DNA from: Elmis aenea
Lineage: Eukaryota > Arthropoda > Insecta > Coleoptera > Elmidae
Direction of reading: 5' to 3'
DNA: 64,000 nt
Assembly: GCA_947652605.1 (NCBI GenBank)
Contig: OX393581.1
Coordinates: 14,388,640-14,452,639, forward strand
Shown here: positions 23,625-35,398 of the stretch, one piece after another
How the letters are laid out: each line of letters starts with the position of its first letter
Numbering within the stretch: position 1 is the first letter of the stretch
The notes under the pieces: model-generated
What the model was told of the DNA's origin: nothing
Seen by the model: only the letters and a program-made list of their open reading frames with translations
Database searches by the model: none
Position numbers and translations under genes: made by a program

Positions 23625-24160
23625 TTAATTCAAAGAAATTACAGCCATAATACAAACGGCTAGGCAGGTGTTTGTTAAAATAAAGAAGATGTTCTCCTAT
23701 CGGAATCTCTTAATAGACCTATTTGTAAGAAAACTAAGCTGTTAGGTGTTCTCAACGTTGCTATATGGAGTGGAGAACTGGACCAGGAAAATAGAGCACA
23801 TTTATAAACAAGAGGTATATGGAATATGGTGCTACAGAACAATACTGAAAACTGCATGGATCGAAGGAATAACGAACGTAAAAGTACTTAAAAGAATAGG
23901 AAAATAATGCAAAAGAATAAAGAACATTGAATGTGGAACACATGAGACGTGAGAGAAAAATATGCTTAACGCCACCAAAAAAGTAAAATTAAAGGCTACT
24001 CGGAGAATGTCCTGGTTGGGGAATTTGAGAGAATGGTTTAGAGATGTAGCTTTCCCAATCTCTTAGAACTGTTGCGAATAATATTAGAATAAGTATGATT
24101 ACAGTAAACCTCTGAAAAGAGATGGTATTTAGAAGAATTAAAGAACAAGCTTTTGATTAC
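23625..24160 (+). pseudogene. LINE ORF2 3' remnant (RTE/CR1-like tail)
   Basis: Piecewise translation gives EITAIIQTARQVFVKIKKMF, SYRNLLIDLFVRKLS, then YGVENWTRKIEHIYKQEVYG, IWCYRTILKTAWIEGITNVK and VLKRIGK, followed after frame changes by RRMSWLRNLREWFRD-like sequence. This is the layout of the region after the reverse transcriptase in insect endonuclease-RT LINEs (LLYGAETWT..., RRxLKISWVDRVTNEEVL...). It has many stops and shifts. No terminal tail was identified. Confidence 0.65.
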
Positions 24161-24984
24161 TGAAAATGTATATTTTCGTAATACATATTGTCATACCATA
24201 CGGCAATAGATAATCATAAAAACGTGTATCACAAAAATGGGTAAGATATATTATGAAACATGGTCGAATTGCACAATTTTGTTTTGATTATTGTAATCGA
24301 TTATCGCAATTTTCTGGAGTATATTAATTTGATCTGCCAATTAGGACGTCCTTATTTAGACAAGGGCTGCAACACACTTTCGCACATACTAGAAGTAACT
24401 GTCTATATTTCTGTCACTTTCAAGTTATTATTCCAACAATAATTGTTTCATCATGTAAAACTTCAAACTTGTCAACTAGAACGCTGTCTTTTTTAAACAC
24501 ACCATATGTGTAAGAGTAAATAAAACCAACAACAAAGCAGTAAATGCATAAACACGCAGCTATAATATTTTTACTAAATAGCAATAAATTGACTCAGGCA
24601 CGTGAGCTTTTGTCAACAAATAAATGTTAAAAAAACGTATTACAAACAATAACTAACTTATGAGCAATCACGCTTAGCTATTTAACAAATAACTTTGTTT
24701 GTCAACAGTCTGACCATTGTGTTCCACAAATACATTTTTGTTTTAACCCGATAGATATTGGCAAGGAATTTTTCGTTACAAAATTATATTAAAAACGTAA
24801 AATCAACAGCAAAACAGGGAGCGGTATATAATATTATTAAAATATTGAACTGGATGCAATAATAACTATTTAATATAATGTGCAGTTATTAGAATAGGGT
24901 CTGAATTAAAAAAGTTGCTCTAATGTTTTAGTAACAATTTTTTACAGTTAGCTTTGCCCTAAAACGTTTATTCGCAAAGTGCTA
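24161..24984. other. non-coding DNA
   Basis: Nothing recognised. Confidence 0.45.
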
Positions 24985-24992
24985 GTTTAAAC

Positions 24993-25318
24993 CAGGGCTG
25001 TGGAGTCGGAGTCGGAGTCGGAGTCGGAGTCGGAGTCGGAGTTTAGAAGGAATTTCTGGTCAGTGGAGTCGGAGTCGGAGTCGGAAAAAATGTACCGACT
25101 CCGACTCCGACTCCGGGTACAACAAAAAATTGCGAGATGGTCCTTTGCCGCAAAATTTTAAATAATTTTTTTATGTTTCTTTTTTTCTTCTTATATTACA
25201 CATCATAAAATATGTCTTAGTATTTAATTTTGTCGGAGTCGGAGTCGAACTACTAAAATTATCAGGAGTCGGAGTCGGAGTCGGAGTCGACTTTTTTTTT
25301 ACCGACTCCGCAGCCCTG
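24993..25318. mobile_element. hAT MITE built from GGAGTC hexamers
   Basis: Ends cagggctgtggagtcgg and ccgactccgcagccctg. The 8-bp duplication gtttaaac (24985-24992 and 25319-25326) is perfect. Both subterminal zones consist of tandem GGAGTC units in direct and inverted orientation, flanking an AT-rich core. It has no coding capacity. Confidence 0.93.
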
Positions 25319-25377
25319 GTTTAAACAATTGCGTTCAACGTTCAACTAAACCAATTTCTACTTAACGCAAACGCAAA

Positions 25378-25692
25378 ATAGTTATTTATGTATCAAGGCC
25401 AAAAAGTACGTTTTGGCCGAGGTGCATATTACATTGTTTGTGCGATCGAATTAAAAACAATTTAAATTTTTAGTAATTTTCAAAATTATAGGTTAGAAAC
25501 TACGTGACATTCTGTCACTGACAGATGACGGCGTATGTACTGCATTACCGGCCCTCTCCTTAGCAACGGCCGTAAAAGTTACTTTTTCGGCCGTTGCTAA
25601 GGATAGGGCCGGTAATGCAGTACTTTATGGTTGCTAACGCGTCCGTCAAACAGCTGTTTCTAGTACGAACGCACAAAAAATACTTTAAACGC
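25378..25692. mobile_element. GGCC-rich palindromic element, family H, copy 1
   Basis: Starts 'atagttatttatgtatcaag' and ends '...agctgtttctagtacgaacg' plus 'cacaaaaaat'. Internal hairpins: 'tttgtgcgatcg' (25436) against 'cgaacgcacaaa' (25677), and 'gcattaccggccctctcctt' against 'ggatagggccggtaatgc'. The second copy lies at 40456-40878. Superfamily unknown to me. Confidence 0.75.
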
Positions 25693-26057
25693 ATAATACT
25701 ACTTTAGAAGATAAACATAACAACTTGTTTTGACTAACTTTACTTATTTAAGTAGTTTTTTTCATTAAATTCGTCAAAGGATTTTCCCTAATCATGAGAA
25801 AACGTTGGGTTATGCGTTGTCAGCTGCGTTATTCCACAAATGTTGACACAGATTTTGTCTCGTTTAATAGTACACATTATCATTACCTAATTATTTTAAT
25901 TATGGCTCGTGATCGTATTTATAGCGTTGTAAAGGACTCGCACATTGTTTTACGTTTTGTGCAGGTCAGCTGTAATTATTCAAGCGATAAAAACTAGAAC
26001 AACTGCGTCGCACGTTTTTATCAGTCAAACGGTTCTTGTTATTGCTAAAAATCGCTA

Positions 26058-26197
26058 TACAGGGTATCCCAAACTCGAGGCACAACATGGGACCTCGCTT
26101 ACTTTAAACATGGAGCAAAGTTACTTGATTATATGCTTAATTCAAAGTTGAAATGAAATTTATTTAAACATAAGCCTCGAATTTAGCACACCCTGTA
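26058..26197. mobile_element. short MITE with TACAGGGT ends, 140 bp
   Basis: Ends 'tacagggtatcccaaactcg' and 'cgaatttagcacaccctgta', with matching 'cgaggc' and 'gcctcg' subterminals. The centre is AT-rich. Confidence 0.7.
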
Positions 26198-29100
26198 TTT
26201 GTGATGAAGTGTAGACTCGGAACAAGTCTATTGGCCTCCCTAAACCATGAAAAGGAGACGACGACCTGTAGTTGTGTTTATTCGCACTGGTAGACAGATG
26301 AAATGTTAAACGAAATAAAACAAATCAAATCGGGTAGAAAGATGTCTTAATTGCTCAATACAGAGTAACAAATACAGAAGAAAAGAAACTAAAACAATAT
26401 TTTACAACGGAGCAATAAGACCCATCATAACAATAAATCAATTAATTGTTGATGACAAAACTTAAACGCTGTCATCTTGCTGTACCTCAAAAAATACTTT
26501 ATGAGAGGGTGGCGCAAAAATTACGACACTGTAGCCACATATCATAAGTAAAACATTTATTTAAGAAAGTAATCTTCAAAGTGCTTGGCATTTTTCTCGA
26601 CACATATGATCTATTACTTTATAAACTCCTGAGAAACCATTTTCCGAACTGTTGAGCTCAGAAAGTGATGCAAATTGACTTCTTATTTTAATTATCACTT
26701 TAGGAAACATGTTAAAGTTGAAATATTGTAAATCAAGAGAATAGGAATCAAGGTAAATCGTAACTTCAAAGCCCATTTCTTAAATTCAACATCTAGTAGT
26801 AGTTTAGGTTAACATGTGGTTTTTTACAACCTTGCTTGTAGGGTTGTTCAAAGTAAATTTATATTGCAGAGCATTTTTCATTTGTAATTTTTTTTAAAGT
26901 TATTATTTGACAGCTTTCATCTACATCCTAGTAGAATTTATAATGGAGCAGTACACAATCTCAGAACGCATACAAATCGTTGAATTTCAATACGAAAATT
27001 CACAATCTCACAAGAATACACTTTACTGTGGTACAACTCCAAATTTTTGTACCGTTTTTATTTTGCCTTTTTAACGTGTATTGATAACCATTAAAAAGGG
27101 CCATTGGCTTGCCCCTTTTGGTTTGAACAAATTGTACAGCAGAAGTCATGATGTTGTTATATATTTACTGATAACTAACAATAATTGAAATTTACATACC
27201 AGCAACCCTTTTAAATAGCAGTTTTTTGACGAAGGGGGTTATTTTGTCAAATCAGAGTATTGATAATATTTTAAATAGTGGGAAAAAGATCAATTTATTC
27301 TGGACTAAATTCAAATGTTCAAAATAAGATCTTTTCATTTTAATATTCTAATAAGAATTTCAATTACATTTAACTAGTCCAGCCCCCGCTGAGCGACAGG
27401 TAGCTATAATTCCTAGAAAGTAAGGGTTCGCATTAGCGCAGGTAGGCTCGGATGAATCAGCACGATTTTGCCGTTCGGATGAACAAGCACGGATGAATTA
27501 GAACGACACCGTGATGTATTACGTTAAAAGAAATTTGTTTCACGCCAATATTGTAATCATTTGACATCTACTCATCAATGTCAGTTATTTTTTGACGCAG
27601 TTTAAAGGTCCTATAAATTTTTGCCCTTCAAACACTTTGCACCTTGCCCGGATATCATCAGGATAAGCAGTTTTAATCATTTCAAACGTTTCAGTTCCTG
27701 TTTGTGCAAAAATTCATCGGGTATCTCTGTTTAATTCTAATTTTTAAATCAGTACTCTAAACACACAGTTTCAATAATTCGTATCTCATACATTTCAAAA
27801 GTTGAAGAAAGGCGTATTTAGGAACAAATGCATTAAGAATAAATCTTTCTTGAACTATATTAAAATTCAAATATTAAATTTTAGTACGGAGTACCGTTAC
27901 CAGTTTTGTTATTTTCCGATATCTTCTCCTAAATTAAACATTATTTGTTTTAGTGAATATTTTCTAGGGGATCCATTCTTTGTCACCCAAATTGTGATCA
28001 ATTAAACAACTGCAAAGAAAAACACAACATTTTACATGAAGGGTCTCGACGCAAACTTTTAAGGAGAAAGTATGTTTCATAAACTATTATTTTGATGTTA
28101 TCACAAACGCAGATGTCGACAATTTTGCAACCACGTAACCAATTCTATTTTTGTTCCCCATAAAAACGTGTCAAACATATTAATTATTTATTACATTATA
28201 CATCAACATTATCTGCGCATATTTTGCATACTTTAATTGCGTAAGTGCCAACAATTTGTTCCAAAGAGTGCTCGTACTTCCGTGTCCTACTAAAAAGTAC
28301 ATTCATCGCACACTTGAAGCCACTTTTGCGACAAAAAACGCCAATCAGAACAAGAATCTTGACCGGAATGCGAATAATAAAAACACGCAAACTTTTTTAT
28401 TTGTACGCGATCCCTGTAATAACCCTTTGTAATTGCTCGCTGATTACACATCCTTAACCCAAATGTCTAATTTCAATACAAACTTAGAAAGGCAGAAATT
28501 GATCGCTAAAGAGTTAAATAATAAACCTTACGTCTCGGCTCTCGTGAAATATTATTTAAACATGTAACACGAATATATTTTCACTTAATATGTGAAAACA
28601 ATTGAGTCTGCGCATGTTGTTAATTCATTTCGGTCATTTTTAATTCAGAATAATCAAGTAAAGTAAGATTAAAATGAAGTATACCAACCACGTGCGTCGA
28701 GGATGTCGTAGCCGACTAGATTTCTCTACAAGACACACTCACAACACTTGCAACACCAAACTGATTAATATATTATTGGATAATGGTATGGTATATCACG
28801 TTTGATTTAGCGCATGCGTTTGATATAATTAAATGTATTTGGATGTCGCTGCAATAATTTATCAGCAAATAATTCATTCTTCTGTTTGCACTACAGAGGT
28901 TGTAGTCTAACGCATCGTTTAATTTTAGAGCGGTCGGCTGGTTATCACGTGTCGGACAAATTAAAATCGGTTCTTTAATGAACTTAATTTTGGTTGACGT
29001 CAAACGAGTTCCTACTCAAACGCTTTTGGTTTAAATAATTTACTTTACAAAGTCCTCCGGTGTTTAAGTTGAAAATGCTAATCAAATATGCATTTAAATT

Positions 29101-29422
29101 CGTTTACTAAACTGTAATGAATGTATTCCAGGAATAATATATTACCTATGAAGAAGAATTAAAGTAAACTTAAAGAACTCAACCATTCAAGTTAATACGA
29201 AATGATTCAAATATGAGGGTTTATTAGGAATACACCATAAAAAGGGACGTAGCCGTCACAAACCAAACCTACTCAATCCGTAGCGACCCTTAGGTCTCAG
29301 GGGTTCTTTAATTGTCGATTTTTAACTAAAAGGATATTAATAATATTATACATTCATTTTAATTTGTGTATTTCTAAATGAACTGTTAATAAACACACAT
29401 TTTGTATAAAAAGGTTTAAAAG
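26198..29422. other. non-coding DNA, no gene recognised
   Basis: No recognisable exon or mobile element ends. A 64-codon minus frame at 28196-28390 overlaps a plus frame of similar length; neither shows a family signature. Confidence 0.4.
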
Positions 29423-29835
29423 TAGCTATTTACGTAACAGAACCGGAAAGTGGTACTTTACTGGACGAGTAGACAGTTTTGGAACGAGCCGTAGGCGAGT
29501 CCTGACAGGATACAAGTTCAGTAAAGACACTTTCCGGGTATGTTACGCAGGTACAATATTTTTCCTGCGTCCGCCACTGACACCAAAATCACTATCGTCA
29601 CCATCCATAAACAACAACTTAACAAACTACAGGTGAAACCCCGCTTGGTTGTATAACGACGCTTAGCAAACTCATTACCATGGCAACCAGTTACTTTTCG
29701 GCCTAGGCCAGTAAAAAAGATAACTCATCACCATGGCAACTAGGTACTTTCTGGCCTAGGCCAGTAAAGATGTATTTTCCAGCCTAAAATTTGATCGGAA
29801 ACAATTAATTTTCTGGACGGACGCAGAAAACGAAA
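29423..29835. mobile_element. palindromic element, family I, copy 1
   Basis: Starts 'tagctatttacgtaacagaa'. The first about 130 bp fold on themselves ('accggaaagtg' against 'cactttccgggt', 'cgtaac' against 'gttacg'). Later 'tggcaaccagttacttttcg' and a 'ggcctaggcc' box occur. It ends near 'ttttctggacggacgcagaa'. Copy 2 is at 60854-61265. Its starts and ends resemble family H. Confidence 0.7.
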
Positions 29836-29922
29836 GATATATGCCTGGATGAAGCCACACAAACCTTAAATAGCGCTTCTTATACTACTATCAAGCGGCT
29901 AAGACATGATTTTAAAAGTATT

Positions 29923-30064
29923 TTAACCTTTTCGGTGCGCAATGCTTTTAAACGGTCTGTGCCTGCAATGCGCATAACTTTCAAATGCGGTAACGTTCGG
30001 GCGAGTTAACTCGTCTCGAGCATCTTGGGCGAGTATACTCGTCCAGAGCACCGAAAAGGGTAAT
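29923..30064. mobile_element. piggyBac-like MITE
   Basis: A TTAA at 29923-29926 is followed by 'ccttttcggtgcgc'; the right end is 'gagcaccgaaaagggtaat', so the ends are inverse copies. The TTAA target and CCTTTT-type ends are piggyBac features. The right TTAA has mutated to TAAT. The interior has two similar units around 'gagttaactcgtc' and 'gagtatactcgtc'. Confidence 0.65.
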
Positions 30065-30224
30065 GGAATCGAAAAAAAAATTCAACAAAATGGGGAATCG
30101 CCCTAGTATTTCAAAATAAAAGATAATATACCATAGAATGTAATTTTTTTGAATTTTCTACAGCTTACAGATTTAAATTCTGTGAAAATAATTTTAAAAT
30201 AAACGATTTTTATTGCCTTTTTTT

Positions 30225-30468
30225 TTACTGATTTATTTTACTTCGGCATGTTTTTGCTGCTATGGCTAATCACCGAAGTGGAAGAGAAGGGAACTAGGAT
30301 TAGGTGAGTAAGGGTAGAGGGTAGGTGGAAGTACTGTCACAGCATTTGCCTATAGTAGGTAGGGGAAACCACCTGAAACCCCTACGATGACAGATGGCCG
30401 CGGGATTCGAACCCACGCCTCCCGACTTTACTCGCTAGGTTGTATACCAACCGGCCACCGAGCTCGGT
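30225..30468 (-). mobile_element. tRNA-derived SINE
   Basis: On the minus strand the head reads 'accgagctcggtggccggtt' and then 'ggtatacaacctagcgag' (A-box-like). The B box ggttcgaatccc lies at 30402-30413 (as complement), 40-50 bp downstream. A non-tRNA body of about 150 bp follows and ends in an A/T-rich tail at about 30225. The tRNA-like part lacks a clean acceptor pairing, so it is a SINE and not a functional tRNA gene. Confidence 0.82.
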
Positions 30469-30629
30469 TATTGTGTCTTAAAATTAGTAGTACAACAAAT
30501 AAATCATTTTATTAGTATCTATGAAAAATATAAGGGATCGTAGTATTTTGAAAACCTCTTATATAATTACTTTTCAAGAATCATAATTAATACAGTAGTG
30601 TGACAATTTAAAATATAATTATTCAGAAA

Positions 30630-31160
30630 CAGTGGCGTAGGCAGGGCGGAGTTAGGGGGTGTCAGAACTTTTCCTATGGTTCGCAATAAGTCTTTGTGCT
30701 AAAAAAAGATCTTCGGTTCTTTTTACTATTTATTGCCATATTATGAAAATGTGGCTATTTAACATTTTGGTGTTTTTCTAAACTAAACATAATTAAAAAT
30801 TACAATAGAAAAACAACTGAGCAGACACTATTAAATTATCTTTTATTTCTTGTCATCGAACAAGAAGAACCAAGCAAAATGGATATGAAAAATATGACTT
30901 AATATTTTTGAAATGGCAAAGGCACGCAAACGTTTTTTTTTTATTTGTGAAACTTATTACAATTAATAAATAAAATCTTTTTATTGTTTCAGATTTTAAC
31001 CTTAGGCTACTTTTATAATCACCGGCACTTTGTGTACCTAAGTACAGTATTTTTTTTAAACATTGTATTAAAAAAATTATTGAGGAAGGTATACATTATA
31101 TTAGAAAAGACCTTATTAAAAATTTTGCTTAGGGGCCCAAAAAAATCAGCTATGCCACTG
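30630..31160. mobile_element. hAT-like element with CAGTGGCGTAGG ends
   Basis: Left end 'cagtggcgtaggcagggcgg' and right end 'cagctatgccactg'; the right end reads cagtggcatag on the opposite strand. The interior is AT-rich and without a transposase. The flanking 8-mers (ttcagaaa and accatagg) do not match, so the insertion is old or one end is displaced. Confidence 0.6.
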
Positions 31161-31605
31161 ACCATAGGTTAAAATTCGGCAAAGCTGCTAAATTTTGTGC
31201 TAAATAACGATATTAATTAAACAACCCGACAATTTGACAATCTGTTTTTGCAAAAAATTTTTATAAATCGCAATTTATTTGATTAGCTATAAATCATTAA
31301 AATACGATTTTAAAATTATCAAGAAAATATCACGATATACCTAAATGCTTTACTTGAGAAATTTCCAAAATACACTCTGCGACATCTATTAAATTTAGTT
31401 TCTACTTGTATTGTTTTAACAGGTGTTTATTAAATAATAAGAGGTTGTTACAAGCATCTATGTATTACGAATACGACTCTGATTTGTAATGTGTTAAAAA
31501 GAGGCAATAGTTGCCTTGTGGTGTTGAGTAAGCTAGAAATATACAAAATAAATGCCAAAATTATAGAACGTCCGATACAAAATCTTCTTCTATCCCATTA
31601 CCTAC

Positions 31606-31841
31606 TAAGTCTGCGTTTACAGTACAAGCGTATTCGCGCGAATGAGCTTCGCGCGTACGCGTCCGTATTCGCGCGACCGAAACAAACCAATGCAAGCATA
31701 TAAGAGCGGTTACACTACAAGCGAGAATTCGCTCGAAACCACTCTCATATGCTTGCATTGGTTTCTTTGATTCGCGCGTATACGGTCGCATACGCGCGAA
31801 GCCCATCGCGCGAATACGGCTGTACTGTAACCGCAGCCTTA
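31606..31841. mobile_element. CpG-rich palindromic MITE
   Basis: 'taagtctgcgtttacagtac' at the left and the inverse of 'taaggctgcggttacagtac' at the right. Almost the whole 236 bp pairs with itself: 'gtattcgcgcgaa', and 'accaatgcaagcatat' at 31687 against 'atatgcttgcattggt' at 31748. The CG-dinucleotide content is far above its surroundings. The T(A/T)A boundary suggests a Harbinger-type 3-bp target. Confidence 0.85.
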
Positions 31842-33060
31842 TATTGCGTGCATTTGATGCGCGTAAGTGAAGCAAATTTCATTATCTCAATAATAACAGC
31901 TGACTTCAAATGATTTTTAAAAAGTTTAATTTAGCCTTTATAGCAACGTTTAGGGTAAAATAAAAATTACACATACGTACATTTAACTCGAATAATCTTT
32001 CAATAAATGCAAAATGCAAAAGCCAAATTGTGAGAAGTTTAGCATTACGAAATACGCGGTTGTTTCAAAAATGAAAAAGACTACTACTCTATTTCATTAC
32101 GTATGTTTTCATTTATAAAATTTCACTTTGTTGTAAAAGTGATTTTCAAGAAGTTATAAATAATGTATTAAAAATTAGGTATAGGCTGTAACTAAAAATA
32201 AAGTTAAAAATAGTATTTCAAAATAATTTTTTTTAACTAGCCGTACTTACTGGGTCAACCTGTTTTTTTTTATTATTAATATAATTTAAGTAAACTGTCC
32301 TTTTAAAACTTAAAAATTTGTAGAAATAATGAGCACCTACCAGTAAAAATAATGAAAATCGATTTGTTTTACTAAACTGGAGCAAAATTAAATAAAAATC
32401 AGTTTAAAGCAATTTTGCCTCCTCTTTCAGTTTATGATCATTCTAGAAACCTTTGTTCCGCACTTTTTTACAACGAAAAGAAGTCAGTTCACGCAAAAAC
32501 TTGTTGCTTATAGCACACTTTATCCTATACGTACTTACGCACCTATTTAAGTTTCATAGAAATAATAAAACACAGATGTTAACGAGTTTTATACTATTTT
32601 AGGAAAGCAATAAATCAATGGTAATAATCCTTTAGTCTGATATTAATTTGTTGCGTTACTACGCCAACGGACGTGATAAGAATAAAACATATGTGATAAT
32701 AATAAAAGACCTATGCCATTATGATAATGCTTTATTTACATTGTGACTGATAATTTGTGTCAATCATATTAAAAAATGTTGCTCTACATGGTAAATAACA
32801 AGAGCAATTAGGTGAGTATTACAACTAAACTTAGAAAACCCCCTTCTTAATACGCTTAACAAATTAAAAAGAGGTTTTTCTAAGTTAAATTGAAATAAAT
32901 AACAAAAACAATTCTCTTACTTACAACCAAACTGAAAAAAAACTTTTATTGGTTACCATTTCTAAGCAAATTAAATGTGATCTCAATTAAGATAAGTAAT
33001 AGGTATTTCAATGCCCAATTTAAAAACAAAATTAATATTTTTTAACGACCCTGAATTTCG
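31842..33060. other. non-coding AT-rich DNA
   Basis: Nothing recognised. Confidence 0.5.
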
Positions 33061-33166
33061 ATAGAAATAAACTTATATTTTTTTAAATTGAAATCCTATT
33101 TGGCCATTACTTTATATGAAAAGGCATTTTTTTTAGCTTCTCAAAAATATATAGTTTTATATAAGT
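33061..33166. mobile_element. family F arm fragment
   Basis: 'ggccattactttatatgaaa' and 'caaaaatatatagttttata' match the inner left arm of family F at 6752-6812. It is truncated on both sides; a different 'tacagtgtgtccaaaacg' end follows at 33169. Confidence 0.6.
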
Positions 33167-33514
33167 ACAGTGTGTCCAAAACGTATGGAATATGCTATAT
33201 ATCTCAGTAAATATCCAATTTACGAAAAAATGTTTTGAATAAAAGTTGTTTGGTAATTAGTTTTCCACCATAAGACAAAATTTACTTTTTTTTTCGAATA
33301 ACAAAAGCGCATTAAAAACAACTAAATTTTTTTAAATGGCAAGATATCCCTATATTATACTCATTTGATAGATTTTTTTTCTCATTGCCACCTCTGCTAT
33401 CTCGTTAATTTTTTTAAATAATATTAAAAAGGCTGGTACATCACAAATTTACTGCAAAAGTGGCCTGCAACGACGTATAAATTAAAATATTTATACTAAC
33501 AAAAATTACGCTGG

Positions 33515-33547
33515 TTAGGTTAGGTTAGGTTAGGTTAGGTTAGGTTA
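33515..33547 (+). repeat. interstitial telomere-like (TTAGG)6
   Basis: Six perfect TTAGG units plus TTA. TTAGG is the ancestral insect telomere repeat. There is no subtelomeric context, so this is an interstitial tract. It lies 25 bp downstream of unrelated AT-rich DNA and is not part of a recognised element. Confidence 0.9.
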
Positions 33548-33984
33548 AATTTTTGATAACAATCGCATACCTAGTTTTTTGTCAAAATTATATTGAAAGT
33601 TGTCTAATCTCTCCAATCATGTCAGCATTTTATCATTTTAATACTTGCGATAAAGATATTTTCGAGAAAAATGTCAAAATCCTGAAGTTATCAGTAGATG
33701 TTAAGAACATAATGTAACTAAGTGATACTTTGTAGCAACAATTTTTCAAATTTTTTGCAAAAGAAAGCATGAATTCTGGCAAAATTTTTACTACACTGTT
33801 TACACAGTATGGGAATATTGTGAATAATATCGTTTTTTTGAAAAGTGAAGAATTCTTGTCAAAATTAAGCCTCATTAACCTGGAGAATATACAAAAAGTT
33901 ATTTTCTTGATTTCGGGAAGTAGAAGAATGAAAGGTTCGTGAAATTTTTAAAATATTAGAAATAAGTATCGAAATTTTTAAAGA

Positions 33985-34665
33985 GATTATTTTAAAAAAA
34001 GCACCTGCAATATCGTAAAGGGATCTTCAGATGGTTTCCGCGTTTGTTGACCGAAGAAGACAAGATAAATCATTAAGATTTTTGGACTCAGTTGGGACAA
34101 TTTGCGAGACTTGGGTACACCAAACTGCCCCTGAATCAAAACATTTGACCATGCAGTGTTGTCACACCGCATCTACAAAACCGAGAAAAGCAAAGAGTGG
34201 GTTTTCTGCTGGTAAGGTAATGAAAAAGTTCTTATAGGATTCTCAGGAAGCGTCAGTGATAAATTTATAACGAAACGTTGCACTTTTAAGGATTAAAGAC
34301 AAGATTGCGATCAGGAACAAAAGAAAAAAAACTAAAATTTTCGTGCATTATCTCTAAGACAACGCTCGACCTCAGACGGATACAAAAACCATCGAAGAAA
34401 TAAGAAAACTAAAGTGGAATCTTTTATTCCACCCAGCATACAGAGCGGACCTTGCTACCTAAGATTTCATTTGTTTGGACCTAAAAAACAATTTTTTGGA
34501 GGAAAAAAGTTTTAGTCAAACAATAAAGTTATCGAAGCTATTTTGCACTGCGAAAACATGCAGCCGAAAAGCTTCTTGTAGATAACAAAAAATCATAAAG
34601 CTTCCTCATCTGTGGCGCAAGAGTATCCAGAAAAGTACACATTTTTGAAAAATTATTTTAAAAAA
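33985..34665 (+). pseudogene. mariner transposase remnant
   Basis: Piecewise translation gives FRWFPRLLTEEDK, RFLDSVGTICETWVHQTAPE, KKAKSGFSAGKVMKKF, DNARPQTDTKTIEEIRKLKW, LLFHPAYRADLAT and DLKNNFLEEKSFS. These correspond in order to the mariner block WVPRLLTEE, the DETWV(H) box (here CETWV, catalytic Asp lost), HDNARPH (second Asp kept) and YSPDLAPSDYHLF (degraded). Stops and shifts occur throughout. No terminal repeats were identified. Confidence 0.85.
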
Positions 34666-35240
34666 TTAAAGAGATATGAAAGAAAATAATATATCAGATT
34701 TTTTCGTTCGTTTCTCGAAAAGTTCTGGCTATCTGAAATTTATCAAGAGATTTGTAATCGCTCCTGTTAACCGATCCTGTACTGATCGTTTCCAAAATTC
34801 AAAATATTGAAGAACTTAGAACATCCTGTAAACTCATATTAGCATCAAAGATTGATCATTCATCCAGAAGTTTGTTTACGTAGACTGCAGTTATATTTAA
34901 ATTCTACCATTCAGCGTGAGGTAAAATTTATTTATTAGTTTAACATAAACGCAAATTACAGAGGTTTTATGAATGGGGTTCAGTGGCTTCTAACAGTTTT
35001 AAATTCAGTTTACGTGTATTTGAAATTTGCATTTTAAGTGGATGCAAGATTTTAGATACTTGGCTATGTACAGAACCGGCTCCAAGACAATTTAAATATG
35101 TGGTAGACACGCATTTGTTGAGAAACGAGTTTGAAGATTAACAAGTAACAATTAAACCTGGATGTATTTCTATTGTTCGCTAATGATAATGAGTTTTGTT
35201 AGAGTTGTGACGTTAATCGGTAAAGGATAAACATACAAGA

Positions 35241-35397
35241 GGTTTGTTCCAACATGCAGTTTAAAACCGATCCTTGTATCAGGATACTGCGCAGTATCGA
35301 TATCGCGTGCGATTATAGGCTTTATTGGTATGCGATATTGATAAGGCGCATAATCCTGATACAAGGATCGGTTTTAAACTGCTTGTTGGAATAGACC
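35241..35397. mobile_element. 157-bp MITE with about 45-bp terminal inverted repeats
   Basis: Left 'ggtttgttccaacatgcag' and right 'ctgcttgttggaatagacc' are inverse copies; the arms continue through 'tttaaaaccgatccttgta' and 'caggat'. The loop has a second GC-rich inverse block (cgatatcgcgtgcga). It is immediately followed by the mariner element at 35399. Confidence 0.85.
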
Positions 35398-35398
35398 T

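Noticed and set aside
24993..25318. CRISPR-like or simple satellite array
   Set aside because: The GGAGTC units have no spacers, and the segment is bounded by inverted ends with a perfect 8-bp duplication.
25378..25692. Helitron ending in CTAG after a palindrome (aaacagctgttt)
   Set aside because: Homology between the two copies continues past CTAG through 'tacga.cgcacaaaaaata', so the CTAG is not the terminus.
30390..30468. tRNA gene on the minus strand
   Set aside because: A and B boxes are present, but the ends do not form a clean acceptor stem and a 150-bp body with a T-rich tail follows, so it is better called a tRNA-derived SINE.
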